A stretch of 64,000 nucleotides of DNA from Antarcticimicrobium sediminis (GTDB lineage Bacteria > Pseudomonadota > Alphaproteobacteria > Rhodobacterales > Rhodobacteraceae), in contig NZ_SMFP01000012.1 in the NCBI RefSeq assembly GCF_004348975.1, forward strand, positions 62,001-126,000, in the 5' to 3' direction. Made by a program: the position numbers and the translations under genes. Position 1 is the stretch's first letter; each line of letters begins with the position of its first letter. Under the pieces are notes generated by a model. That model searched no databases. It saw only the letters and a list, made by a program, of their open reading frames with translations, and had not been told where the DNA came from. Of this stretch, positions 49,963 through 57,949 are shown in pieces.

Positions 49963-50585
49963 GCCAGCGCCTGTTCGACGACCGAGAATACGTCGCGGGC
50001 GACCTCTTCTTCGGTTCGGGCGCCGTCGATGATGCGAAAGCGGGGGGCGAATTCGCGGGCCAGCGCGCGGAACCCCGCGCGCATGCGCTGTTGCAGATCC
50101 GGGCCGAAATCCTCGAACCGCTCTTCATGTCCTTGCCGGCCCCGGGCGCGGGTAAGCCCGGTGTCGGGGTCAAGGTCGATCAACAAGGTCAGGTCAGGCT
50201 CTCGCCCGATCATCAGATCATGGAGCGTGTCGACCAGCGCGCGCAGATCGCCGCGCGACAGGCCCTGATACATCCGGGTGCTGTCGACAAAGCGATCGCA
50301 GATCACGATCTTGCCTGCGGCGAGCGCCGGCTCGATGGTGCGTTCCAGATGGTCACGCCGCGCCGCGGTAAACAGCAGGATCTCGGTTTGGGCCGACCAG
50401 CGGTCGGGGTCGCCCTCCAACACGAGGCTGCGGATTTCCTCGGCCCCGGGCGAGCCGCCGGGTTCGCGGGTCAGCACAACCGCGTGACCGGCGGCGCGCA
50501 GGGCGTCGGCCAGGCGGCGCGCCTGGGTGGATTTTCCCGACCCGTCGATACCCTCGAAGGTGATGAAGCGGGCGGGGGCGGTCAC
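49959..50585 (-). CDS. tmk: Thymidylate kinase
   Basis: A 208-residue dTMP kinase with the P-loop FEGIDGSGKSTQARRL, VLTREPGGSPGAEEIR (dTMP-binding), VICDRFVDSTRMYQGLSRG (DRY/F) and a lid containing RARGRQGHE. It phosphorylates dTMP to dTDP for DNA synthesis. Its ATG overlaps the dacC stop and its stop overlaps the holB start, both by 4 nt. Confidence 0.96.
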   Translation of the reverse strand: MTAPARFITFEGIDGSGKSTQARRLADALRAAGHAVVLTREPGGSPGAEEIRSLVLEGDPDRWSAQTEILLFTAARRDHLERTIEPALAAGKIVICDRFVDSTRMYQGLSRGDLRALVDTLHDLMIGREPDLTLLIDLDPDTGLTRARGRQGHEERFEDFGPDLQQRMRAGFRALAREFAPRFRIIDGARTEEEVARDVFSVVEQALA

Positions 50586-51778
50586 ATCGTCCCCTCGGGG
50601 CCTTTGACGAAGCGGGTTACAAGCGCCCGCGCGGCGGTCTGCACCCGGACAGTGAACCCGCCTGTGGGCACCGTGCGATCAGCCACCAGCGGGCGGCGGA
50701 TCTCTTCCAGCCCCTCGGGTTTGAGCACCAGTTCCCCCAGTTGGTCGCCCTTGGTGATCGGGGCGTGGATCGGCCCGGTATAGACCACCTCGGCCTCAAT
50801 CTTGTCCGCCGAGAGCGCAGGCAAAAGCGCGGTGACATCCTCGGTTGCGACCAGATTCACCTCAGGCTCTCGCCCCATGAAGACCTTGGCCTGGGCGACT
50901 GGCGTTTCGGCGCGAAGAACGATTTTTTCGGCAAATTGGCGAAATGACCAGTTAACGACGGCCTCGGCCTCGTCGGCGCGCGCCTCCTTGCTGCCCAGTC
51001 CGAACAGGACAAAGATCACCCGACGATCGCCCTGCTTGGCCGACCCCACCAGCCCATATCCGGCCTCTTCGGTGTGACCGGTCTTGAGCCCGTCGGCGCC
51101 GACGCCCAAATGCAGCAGCGGGTTGCGGTTGTGGGTGTTCGAGGGAGCGCGCCCGTCAAAGGCGAACTCGGTCTCGGAAAACAGCGAATAATACTGCGGG
51201 AAATCGGTGATGATATGTCTGGCAAGGACAGCAAGGTCATGCACCGACATGCGGTGTCCGGCGGCGGGCCAGCCATTGGAATTGGCAAAGGTAGAGTTGG
51301 TCATGCCGATCTGCTGGGCGCGCTGGGTCATGTAGCGGGCAAAGCCGGCCTCGGTGCCATCGGGGCTGAGCGCCTCGGCGATGACGGCACAGGCGTCATT
51401 GCCCGACAGCACGATGATGCCGCGCAGCAGATCCTCGACCCGGACCCGGTCGGTGGTATCAAGAAACATGGTCGAGCCGCCATAGCTCATGGCGTGTTCG
51501 CTCACCGGCAGCTTTTCGTCCAGCGTCAGCCGCCCGTCGCGCAGCGCCTCGAAAGCGACATAAAGCGTCATCAGCTTGGACATCGAGGCCGGCGGCAGCG
51601 GTTGGTCAGGATTTTTGGACAAAAGCACCGTGCCGGTGCCTTGGTCGAGGATATAGGCCGCACGCGCCCGGGTCTCGAAGGCTGCAGCCGGCAACGCCCA
51701 AAGGACGGTTGCAAAGGCCAGAACGGTCAGGCGAAGCGCCCCGGAGAGGCGGGGATTAATTTGTAACAGCATAGGCAT
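50582..51778 (-). CDS. dacC: D-alanyl-D-alanine carboxypeptidase (penicillin-binding protein)
   Basis: This 398-residue PBP5/6-type peptidase has a signal peptide ending about AAAFE. Active-site motifs are S65-M-S-K68 in PPASMSKLMTLY, SGN in VLSGNDACAVI, and KTG in GLKTGHTEEAGYG. The C-terminal domain after about residue 290 includes an amphipathic anchor region. It trims the terminal D-Ala from peptidoglycan stem peptides in the periplasm. ATG 51778 or 51772 both overlap the SPOR gene's 3' end, so the operon continues. The gene symbol is by family only; paralogues may exist. Confidence 0.9.
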   Translation of the reverse strand: MPMLLQINPRLSGALRLTVLAFATVLWALPAAAFETRARAAYILDQGTGTVLLSKNPDQPLPPASMSKLMTLYVAFEALRDGRLTLDEKLPVSEHAMSYGGSTMFLDTTDRVRVEDLLRGIIVLSGNDACAVIAEALSPDGTEAGFARYMTQRAQQIGMTNSTFANSNGWPAAGHRMSVHDLAVLARHIITDFPQYYSLFSETEFAFDGRAPSNTHNRNPLLHLGVGADGLKTGHTEEAGYGLVGSAKQGDRRVIFVLFGLGSKEARADEAEAVVNWSFRQFAEKIVLRAETPVAQAKVFMGREPEVNLVATEDVTALLPALSADKIEAEVVYTGPIHAPITKGDQLGELVLKPEGLEEIRRPLVADRTVPTGGFTVRVQTAARALVTRFVKGPEGTM

Positions 51779-52664
51779 CCGAGAATCCGGTTTCCTTGAC
51801 TTTCTTCAACAAGGCCGCGCGTTCGGATTTGTTCCGTGCGGGGCCGACGACGACGCGCCAGAACTGTTTTCCGTTCGACTCCTGCTCCAGCAGGGTCGGC
51901 ACCATGCCGGTGCGCCGCATCTGGTCGGCGGTGCGTTTGGCATTGGCCTCGACGCTGAAGATCCCGATCTGGATATAGGGCTTGTCCAGCGCAGAGGCGC
52001 GCGATGTTGAAGCCGGTTTCGCCGCCGGTTTGGCAGCCGGTTTAGCCGTTGCCTTGGCTGCCGTTGCGGAGGCATCAATCGCCGCCGCTGCCCCGGCGAT
52101 GGGATCCAGCGCGGTCTCCGTCACGTCGGCGGGGGCGTCCGGGGTCGCAGAGGCGGCGGCCTCCGGATCGGGCTCCGGCTCGACGGTTTCGCGCCGCAGC
52201 GCGGTGACGTTCAGCTTGACCGGCGCACCGGCCAGCATCCCCAGCGCGGCAGCGGCATCCGAAGAGGCCTGAATGCGCGGCCCCGGAATCGCCCGTTCAC
52301 GCCGGAACAGCGCGCCGATGACGAATTTGCCGTTGGCGGCATTTCGGATGATCACTCGCTCGGGCTCGGTCACGTCCGGATGCGCCACCCAGACCCCGCC
52401 CAGCGAAGGCCGCCCGTCCCACAGCCCCGCCTCGGTGACCTGAAACACCTCGGGGGCCTCGACGTCGCGCTCCACCAGTTTGGTGCGGGTGGTCTGCACG
52501 GGCGCGCTGTCTGCGGGTTTGTCCTTGGCCTGTAAAAAGGCGGGCATCTGTGCCCTATCCTCGCAGCCCGCGAGCACCCCGACCGCCCCAAGAAGCAGCG
52601 CGAAACGCACGGGGCTGCGGAGAGTACAAAACGGGCGCCCGAATGTACGTAATACGCGATCCAT
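51756..52664 (-). CDS. SPOR-domain lipoprotein
   Basis: A 302-residue envelope protein. An N-terminal lipobox (LLGAVGVLAGC) indicates a lipoprotein; an alanine- and lysine-rich linker (AKATAKPAAKPAAKPAS) precedes a C-terminal SPOR domain (YIQIGIFSVEANAKRTADQM, then FWRVVVGP). SPOR domains bind denuded peptidoglycan at the division site. ATG 52664 is chosen because AAGGA is spaced 8 nt before it, whereas ATG 52670 is too close. It heads the SPOR-dacC-tmk-holB operon. Confidence 0.88.
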   Translation of the reverse strand: MDRVLRTFGRPFCTLRSPVRFALLLGAVGVLAGCEDRAQMPAFLQAKDKPADSAPVQTTRTKLVERDVEAPEVFQVTEAGLWDGRPSLGGVWVAHPDVTEPERVIIRNAANGKFVIGALFRRERAIPGPRIQASSDAAAALGMLAGAPVKLNVTALRRETVEPEPDPEAAASATPDAPADVTETALDPIAGAAAAIDASATAAKATAKPAAKPAAKPASTSRASALDKPYIQIGIFSVEANAKRTADQMRRTGMVPTLLEQESNGKQFWRVVVGPARNKSERAALLKKVKETGFSDAYAVTN

Positions 52665-52914
52665 CTTCATGTTCCTTGCCTGTCGGCGGGCCACCGTCCG
52701 CAGATGCACCCCATATGCACCTACGCCCGTGCGCCCCGCGCCGGTTGACCCGGTCGTGCAGCCACGTCGCACCCCGACAGGGTCCGACGCAACCGGTTGG
52801 GTGGATCATAACGCGACGATGCTGGCATGGAAAGTACGCCGCGCAGTCCTCGGCAAGAAATCCCCGGTTTTGTCTTGCCTGCCCCCGCCGGGCAGCTTAC
52901 ACCCGCGCCGTGCC

Positions 52915-53004
52915 GGGGAGGTGGCAGAGTGGTCGAATGCGGCGGTCTTGAAAACCGTTGAGCGTGAGAGCGTTCCCAGGGTTCGAATCCCTGTCTCCCC
53001 GCCA
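52915..53004 (+). tRNA. tRNA-Ser (UGA)
   Basis: A class II tRNA of about 90 nt. The acceptor GGGGAGG pairs with TCTCCCC (one G-U), discriminator G and encoded CCA. The anticodon loop CT-TGA-AA reads UCA. The long variable arm GAGCGTGAGAGCGTTC and the T loop GGTTCGAATCC are typical of serine. The accessory region begins immediately after it. Confidence 0.96.
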
Positions 53005-53314
53005 CCCACCTTCCGGTATTCCCCTGATGACGACGCTCTCGCGATTTCTGCCCGGGTTTTCGGGCGGTTGCGGGTTAGACTCTTGGGGAGAGACGCCTTG
53101 GCTTGGCGCGAAACAGGCGGTTTTCGGGCGCAGTCTCCGCGAGGCAATTTCGGGGGTTCGGTTTTCGGACCCGGGCCCGTGATGAACAGGGAATTTACAG
53201 GGAAACCGCATCCTGTGAGCCATCGCTTTTTTTCCGCAGAATGAATGGAATCGCGCCACGGGCGACCCCCGGGAAAGAGAGTGCTCCGCGGCGCGAAGTG
53301 ATCTCGAACACTGT
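53005..53314. other. Gene-free boundary stretch after tRNA-Ser
   Basis: No supported gene. ACAGGGAA occurs twice (53186-53193 and 53197-53204, 11-bp period), a small direct repeat about 110 bp before the recombinase 3' end. Nothing else recognisable; this is the transition from core to accessory DNA. Confidence 0.55.
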
Positions 53315-54991
53315 TCAGGTGGCGGGAGGACCGTAGAGATGTTCCTGCTCGGCCCAGTCGAGGGGGATCGGTTTGGCGAGGATGCGCTTGAGGGTGACGT
53401 CAGGCGGCAGGGTGCCTGAGAGGATGGCGGCCTGAAGGCTCGGGGAGAGGAAGGCGAGCTGCGCCCGGGTGCGGATGAAGGATTCGGAGTGTCCGCTCTT
53501 GCGGGTGATCCCGGATATGGGTGTCCCGGCATGAAGGTCGCGGGTCCAGGAATGGGCTGCGGCCAGGTTGCGCAGCAGAACCGGGTCCGAGGCCGGGGCA
53601 AGCGTGCCACTGACGATGCGTGTCTCGACACCGCGGCGGCGTAGCGTCAAGGGGGACGCGAATGCGACGGCGCCGGAAGAGAGGGCACCGGTGGCAAGGC
53701 CGAGGCCGTCGGTCAGGGCATCCTCGTCGCAGGTGACGTGCAGGCTGGTGCGGGTCACGCGGACCTCAGCAATTAGTGGCGCTGCCGTCGCCGGTGTCCT
53801 GCGCAGGTTGTCGGTCAGGGTGTCGACGCGTGCCTCGAGGCTGAGGGCCGCCGCTGCGTCCGGGGTTTCAAGCAGGCGATGCGATTTGACCAGCGCTGTC
53901 AAATGCTCCGCCAGGCTGCCAGCGACGGCCCGCTCAAAGCTCGCGGCGGGCAAGCGCCAGCCGGAGGGATCGGTGCCGCCAGATATCAGGCGGTTGGAGA
54001 CATAGTAGCGGTGGCGCCGGCCTCTCTTCACGGTGTGGGTGGGTGTGAGGCGATCTCCGGTCTCATCGCGAAGCTTGCCGACGAGAGCCGCGGCGGGGGA
54101 TGCGCCGGAGGGGATTGTCCGTCCACGAGGCCGTCGCGATGCTGCGTCGAGCCCGGCCTGGACACGGTCCCAAAGCTCCTGCTCGAGAATCGGATCGTGC
54201 AGGCCGGGCCAGAGCTTGTCCTTGTGGCGGATCTGCCCGGTGTAGACCGGATTGCGCAGGAGGTGGTGTACCTGCCCGTTGCTGAGGCGACCGCCTCCGC
54301 TCGCGCGACCGGACAGGTTGGTCCGGCGTTTGGACCCTATGCCAAGCCGCTCGGCTTCGCGGGTGACAGCGCCTAGGGACCCCAACTCATCGTAGAGACG
54401 GAACAGGGTCTTGACCACTTCAGCCTCGACCGGGTTGATCGCGAGGCTGCGCTTCTCCGGATCGGGATGGCGGTCATAGCCGAGCGGCAGGTTGCCCCCC
54501 ATCCAGAATCCCTTCTTCTTGGAGGCGGCGATCTTGTCGCGGATGCGTTCGGCCGTCACCTCACGCTCGAACTGGGCGAAGGAGAGGAGCACGTTGAGGG
54601 TGAGCCGCCCCATCGAGGAGGAGGTGTTGAAGGCCTGGGTGACCGATACGAAGGAGCAGTCCGCGGCCTCCAAGCGTTCGACCAGTTTTGCGAAGTCGGT
54701 CAGCGATCGGGTGAGACGGTCGATCTTGTAGACCACGATCATGTCGACCCGGCCCGCCTCGATATGGCCGAGCAACCGCTGGAGGGCAGGGCGCTCCAGC
54801 GTGCCGCCGGAGAGGCCGCCATCGTCGTAGCGGGCAGGCAGGAGCTTCCAGCCCTCGTGCTTCTGGCTGGCAACATAGGCGGCGCAGGCCTCGGCCTGGG
54901 CATCGAGGGAATTGAACTCCTGCTCCAGCCCGTCCTCCGAGGATTTGCGGGTGTAGATTGCGCAGCGGATGGTCCTTGGCTTCGGCTTCAT
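53315..54991 (-). CDS. Large serine recombinase (resolvase/invertase family)
   Basis: This 558-residue site-specific recombinase has an N-terminal resolvase domain with the catalytic serine S17 in CAIYTRKSSED, the DDGGLSGGTLERPALQRLL turn, VYKIDRLTRSL and FERE-VTAERIRDKIAASKKKGFWMGG. A recombinase domain (NPVEAEVVKTLFRLYDELGS) and a zinc-ribbon-like region lacking obvious Cys pairs follow. Such enzymes integrate, excise or invert DNA. ATG 54991 overlaps the DUF2924 stop by 4 nt, which fixes the start. It suggests a mobile element starting at or near tRNA-Ser. Confidence 0.92.
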   Translation of the reverse strand: MKPKPRTIRCAIYTRKSSEDGLEQEFNSLDAQAEACAAYVASQKHEGWKLLPARYDDGGLSGGTLERPALQRLLGHIEAGRVDMIVVYKIDRLTRSLTDFAKLVERLEAADCSFVSVTQAFNTSSSMGRLTLNVLLSFAQFEREVTAERIRDKIAASKKKGFWMGGNLPLGYDRHPDPEKRSLAINPVEAEVVKTLFRLYDELGSLGAVTREAERLGIGSKRRTNLSGRASGGGRLSNGQVHHLLRNPVYTGQIRHKDKLWPGLHDPILEQELWDRVQAGLDAASRRPRGRTIPSGASPAAALVGKLRDETGDRLTPTHTVKRGRRHRYYVSNRLISGGTDPSGWRLPAASFERAVAGSLAEHLTALVKSHRLLETPDAAAALSLEARVDTLTDNLRRTPATAAPLIAEVRVTRTSLHVTCDEDALTDGLGLATGALSSGAVAFASPLTLRRRGVETRIVSGTLAPASDPVLLRNLAAAHSWTRDLHAGTPISGITRKSGHSESFIRTRAQLAFLSPSLQAAILSGTLPPDVTLKRILAKPIPLDWAEQEHLYGPPAT

Positions 54992-55515
54992 TTTGCGGCC
55001 CCTTTGCCTTTCGACCCTGACCGCGACTGGCGTCGGCCCGCCTGATCGGCGAGGCCGAAGAAGCGCGGTCCGGACCAGTGGGCACCGGTGATGGCGCGGG
55101 CGACGGCGGAAAGGGAAGGGTAGGTCTCGCCCTGCCACAGGCAGCCATTCTCGAGAATGTCTACCACGTGGGTCACGCCGTTCCACTCCCTGAGCAGTCG
55201 GCCGCCAGGACGGAGCGCGGGCGCTGTCTTGCGCGTCGTGCCCGCCGCTTCCCGCGCGATCCGGTCGATCAAGCTCTTAGGCAGGCCACCATGCTGGCAG
55301 GATTGCAGCTCGAAGGCGAGAAACCGGCGCAGGAAGACCTGGCTCATGCCCTTGGGCGGTGGCGCGGCGAAGGTTGCGCGCCAGTGATCGAGCAGGGTGG
55401 CGCGATCCGCTGCCGCAAGGTCGGCGAGGGACGGGGCTCCCGTTGCTTGCCTCTTCGCCTGCCTCTTCCGGGCATCGGCCTCTGGGGGTGTCGGGATGTG
55501 GGACAGGTCCTGCAT
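54988..55515 (-). CDS. DUF2924 protein coupled to the recombinase
   Basis: A 175-residue DUF2924 protein. LADLAAADRATLLDHWRATF and PPPKGMSQVFLRRFLAFELQ make up the helical first half, and PGGRLLREWNGVTHVVDILENG with YPSLSAVARAITGAHWSGPRFFGL form a compact C-terminal domain (a RAMA/DUF4357-like fold by pattern). These genes recur immediately upstream of large serine recombinases and may assist DNA binding. AAGGAG precedes ATG 55515. A basic tail (GRRQSRSGSKGKGAAK) fits DNA contact. Function is unknown. Confidence 0.85.
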   Translation of the reverse strand: MQDLSHIPTPPEADARKRQAKRQATGAPSLADLAAADRATLLDHWRATFAAPPPKGMSQVFLRRFLAFELQSCQHGGLPKSLIDRIAREAAGTTRKTAPALRPGGRLLREWNGVTHVVDILENGCLWQGETYPSLSAVARAITGAHWSGPRFFGLADQAGRRQSRSGSKGKGAAK

Positions 55516-55901
55516 GTTTGTGTCTCTCCTTTGATCCAGCGACCGGGGTGGTCCGCTGCTACCGGGAGAGGCCCGGAAGAGGCCGGGCACGGGGCCAGTG
55601 ACGCTCTGTGAGGCTTGGAAGTCCAGTACCTTTCTGGGGCAGAAAAATCAATTCTCATATCACGGGCGTGATACTAAGTGACTGTAATCAAAATAAAATA
55701 TATACCACCCCACTCTGTTCGTGCTATGTTCCATGTTGCGGAGCCGCCGTGATTCCCATCATCGCCAGACCTGCTCCGCCCCGCCCACGGGCCACAGCAT
55801 GCAGCATCATGAAGTGGTCCTTTGCCGCAGACACGCCGGATCGGAGGACGGCTGCCTGCCTTCAGGGGGATTGCATCCCCTTTTTAAGGAGCGTTTGAGA
55901 C
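55516..55901. other. Divergent promoter region
   Basis: This region separates the recombinase pair from the methylase pair. It is locally AT-rich (TAATCAAAATAAAATATATA at about 55684-55703, a possible -10 and UP-like area) and contains the palindrome listed separately. No gene is supported; the short open frame on the + strand has no coding character. Confidence 0.6.
55658..55673. promoter_or_regulatory. Palindromic operator candidate
   Basis: TATCACG (55658-55664) and CGTGATA (55667-55673) form a perfect 7-bp inverted repeat with a GG spacer. It lies between the divergent recombinase/DUF2924 and methylase genes. The binding protein is unknown. Confidence 0.6.
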
Positions 55902-57203
55902 ATGTGTGCTCAAATCGAACAGATCTCTGTCACGGCATTGACGCCGTGGAAGCGCAACGCGCGCAAACATCCGAAGAAACAGGTCGAGCAGATCGCCGCC
56001 AGTATCGAGGCCTTCGGCTTCAACACGCCGGTGCTGATCGATGCGGCGAACCGTATTCTGGCGGGGCATGGCCGGGTGGCCGCGGCGCGGCACCTCGGAC
56101 TCGACACGGTGCCCTGCCTCAGGCTGGAGCACATGGGCGAAGCGGAGGCGCGCGCTTTTGTCATCGCCGACAACCAGTTGGCGCTGAATGCCGGTTGGGA
56201 CGAGGATCTGCTGGCCGAGGAATTGGAGGCCTTGCTGGCATCGCCCGACCTCACCTTCGACGTCAGCGCGATCGGCTTCTCGGTGCCGGAGCTTGATGCA
56301 TTGATCGCCGGGGGATCGCCAGCAGAGCCGAACGATCCGGCCGATGACCGTCTGCCCGATGCGGCGGGGACCCGGTGCGGCCCGGGCGATGTCTGGCAAC
56401 TCGGGGCGCATCGCCTGATCTGTGGCGATGCGCTCGACCCGGCGGTGGTCGAGACCCTGATGGCGGGCGAGAAGGCGCGCATGGTCTTCACCGACCCGCC
56501 CTACAACGTGCCGATCAAAGGTCATGCGGGGAACTCGGGCCGCACCCGGCACCGCGAGTTTGCGATGGCGGCGGGCGAGATGAGCCCGGAGGCCTTCACC
56601 GCATTCCTTGCCGGCGCCTTCGGGCAGTTGACGTTGCACAGCATGGACGGGGCGATCCACTTCATCTGCATGGACTGGCGCCATCTCGGCGAGGTGCAGG
56701 CGGCGGGCCGCGAGGTCTATTCCGAGCTCAAGAACCTGATTGTCTGGGTCAAGGACAATGGCGGGATGGGCACCTTCTACCGTTCGCGTCACGAGATGAT
56801 CCTGGCGTTCAAGCATGGCACCGCCGCGCATGTGAACAGCTTCGAGCTGGGCCAGCACGGGCGCTACCGCACCAATGTCTGGGAGTATCGCGGGGTGAAC
56901 ACGCGCAAGAGTGGGCGCATGGACGAGTTGACGCTGCACCCGACCGTCAAGCCGGTGCAGATGATCGAGGACGCGATCCGGGATGTCTCGGGGCGGGGCG
57001 AGATCGTGCTCGATCTCTTTGGCGGCTCCGGCTCGACGCTGATCGCGGCGGAGAAGACCGGCCGCCGCGCGCGGCTCTGCGAGATCGATCCCGTCTATTG
57101 CGACCGGATCATTGCCCGGTGGGAGGCCTATGCCAAGGACACCGCGGTGCGGCTGGACCCGAAACCGGGTGAGGACGGCCAGGTCCGGGAGGCTGCGCAA
57201 TGA
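55902..57203 (+). CDS. ParB-domain N6-adenine/N4-cytosine DNA methyltransferase
   Basis: This 433-residue protein joins an N-terminal ParB/Srx-like domain (residues of about 5-120: RNARKHPKKQVEQIAASIEAFGFNTPVLID, GHGRVAAARHLG) to an amino-methyltransferase. The catalytic DPPYN is residues 198-202 and the SAM-binding LFGGSGSTLIAAE begins about residue 373, a beta-class order (DPPY before FxGxG). HPTVKP lies between them. Such fused methylases occur in phages, prophages and islands. No cognate restriction endonuclease is seen nearby, so it may be an orphan that protects element DNA. It overlaps the DUF5681 gene by 4 nt. Confidence 0.93.
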   Translation: MCAQIEQISVTALTPWKRNARKHPKKQVEQIAASIEAFGFNTPVLIDAANRILAGHGRVAAARHLGLDTVPCLRLEHMGEAEARAFVIADNQLALNAGWDEDLLAEELEALLASPDLTFDVSAIGFSVPELDALIAGGSPAEPNDPADDRLPDAAGTRCGPGDVWQLGAHRLICGDALDPAVVETLMAGEKARMVFTDPPYNVPIKGHAGNSGRTRHREFAMAAGEMSPEAFTAFLAGAFGQLTLHSMDGAIHFICMDWRHLGEVQAAGREVYSELKNLIVWVKDNGGMGTFYRSRHEMILAFKHGTAAHVNSFELGQHGRYRTNVWEYRGVNTRKSGRMDELTLHPTVKPVQMIEDAIRDVSGRGEIVLDLFGGSGSTLIAAEKTGRRARLCEIDPVYCDRIIARWEAYAKDTAVRLDPKPGEDGQVREAAQ

Positions 57204-57910
57204 GCCGGGACAAGAACAAGCCGCCCTTCCTGCCCTCGCCGGATTACGAGGTGGGCTATGGCAAGCCGCCGCGGGACAAGCGCTTTCGCAAGGGTAGTTC
57301 GGGAAACCCCAATGGCCGTCCGAAAGGAGCGTTCAACCGTCGCTATATCGGGCAGGAAGAACGGCTTTTTGACGCGTTCCGCAAGCATGCTGCGCGGGAG
57401 ATCACGGTGCGTGACGGGAGTGCGGAAGTGTCGATGACCATGATCGAAGCGGCAGTCAGAACCCTTCTCGTGAAGGTAGTCCAAGGGAGTGCCCGTCACA
57501 TCGAAATATTTTTCAAGTTCATGGCTCTCATTGAAAAGAATGACCGTGAACTGCATGAGCAGCTTCAGCAGGCCTTCATCGAGTACAAGGTCGGCGGCGA
57601 GCGGGAATTGGCCCGCCGCAAGCGGTTCGGGATCACCCATCTCCCTGACCTTGTCCCGCATCCGGAAGACATCGAGATCGACTTCGAGGATGGCAGCATT
57701 ACCGTCAACGGGCCGATGACGGAGAAGGAGAAAGCCGAACACGATGCCGCGCTCGAGCGCCTGGACCAATGGTATGCCAGACGGCAGAGGGATCTCGCCT
57801 TTCTCGAAGCGGAGAGCTCCGGTGATCCGAAACTCAAGGCTGTCGTTGACGAACTACGCCGCTGGGTCGCGGCGCAATACGACCAGACGCGCGCCAATCT
57901 CGGCAAGTAA
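57200..57910 (+). CDS. DUF5681-domain protein
   Basis: A 236-residue hydrophilic protein. The N-terminal VGYGKPPRDKRFRKGSSGNPNGRPKGA is the DUF5681 signature, a basic DNA-binding-like region common next to methylases and terminases in prophages and islands. The rest is helical and acidic with no family I know. ATG 57200 overlaps the methylase stop. It may guide the methylase or packaging complex to DNA, but this is inferred. Confidence 0.85.
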   Translation: MSRDKNKPPFLPSPDYEVGYGKPPRDKRFRKGSSGNPNGRPKGAFNRRYIGQEERLFDAFRKHAAREITVRDGSAEVSMTMIEAAVRTLLVKVVQGSARHIEIFFKFMALIEKNDRELHEQLQQAFIEYKVGGERELARRKRFGITHLPDLVPHPEDIEIDFEDGSITVNGPMTEKEKAEHDAALERLDQWYARRQRDLAFLEAESSGDPKLKAVVDELRRWVAAQYDQTRANLGK

Positions 57911-57949
57911 AGGCGTCGATCGGCCCGGGTCTAGCCCGATCCGGGCCGA

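Noticed and set aside
52915-53004. tRNA-Ser(UGA) as the exact source of the relic at 59564
   Set aside because: Only about 19 of 25 terminal bases match, too few for a direct attL/attR pair.
55608-55898. Short plus-strand frame in the divergent promoter region
   Set aside because: It covers the palindrome and promoter-like AT patch and shows no coding character.
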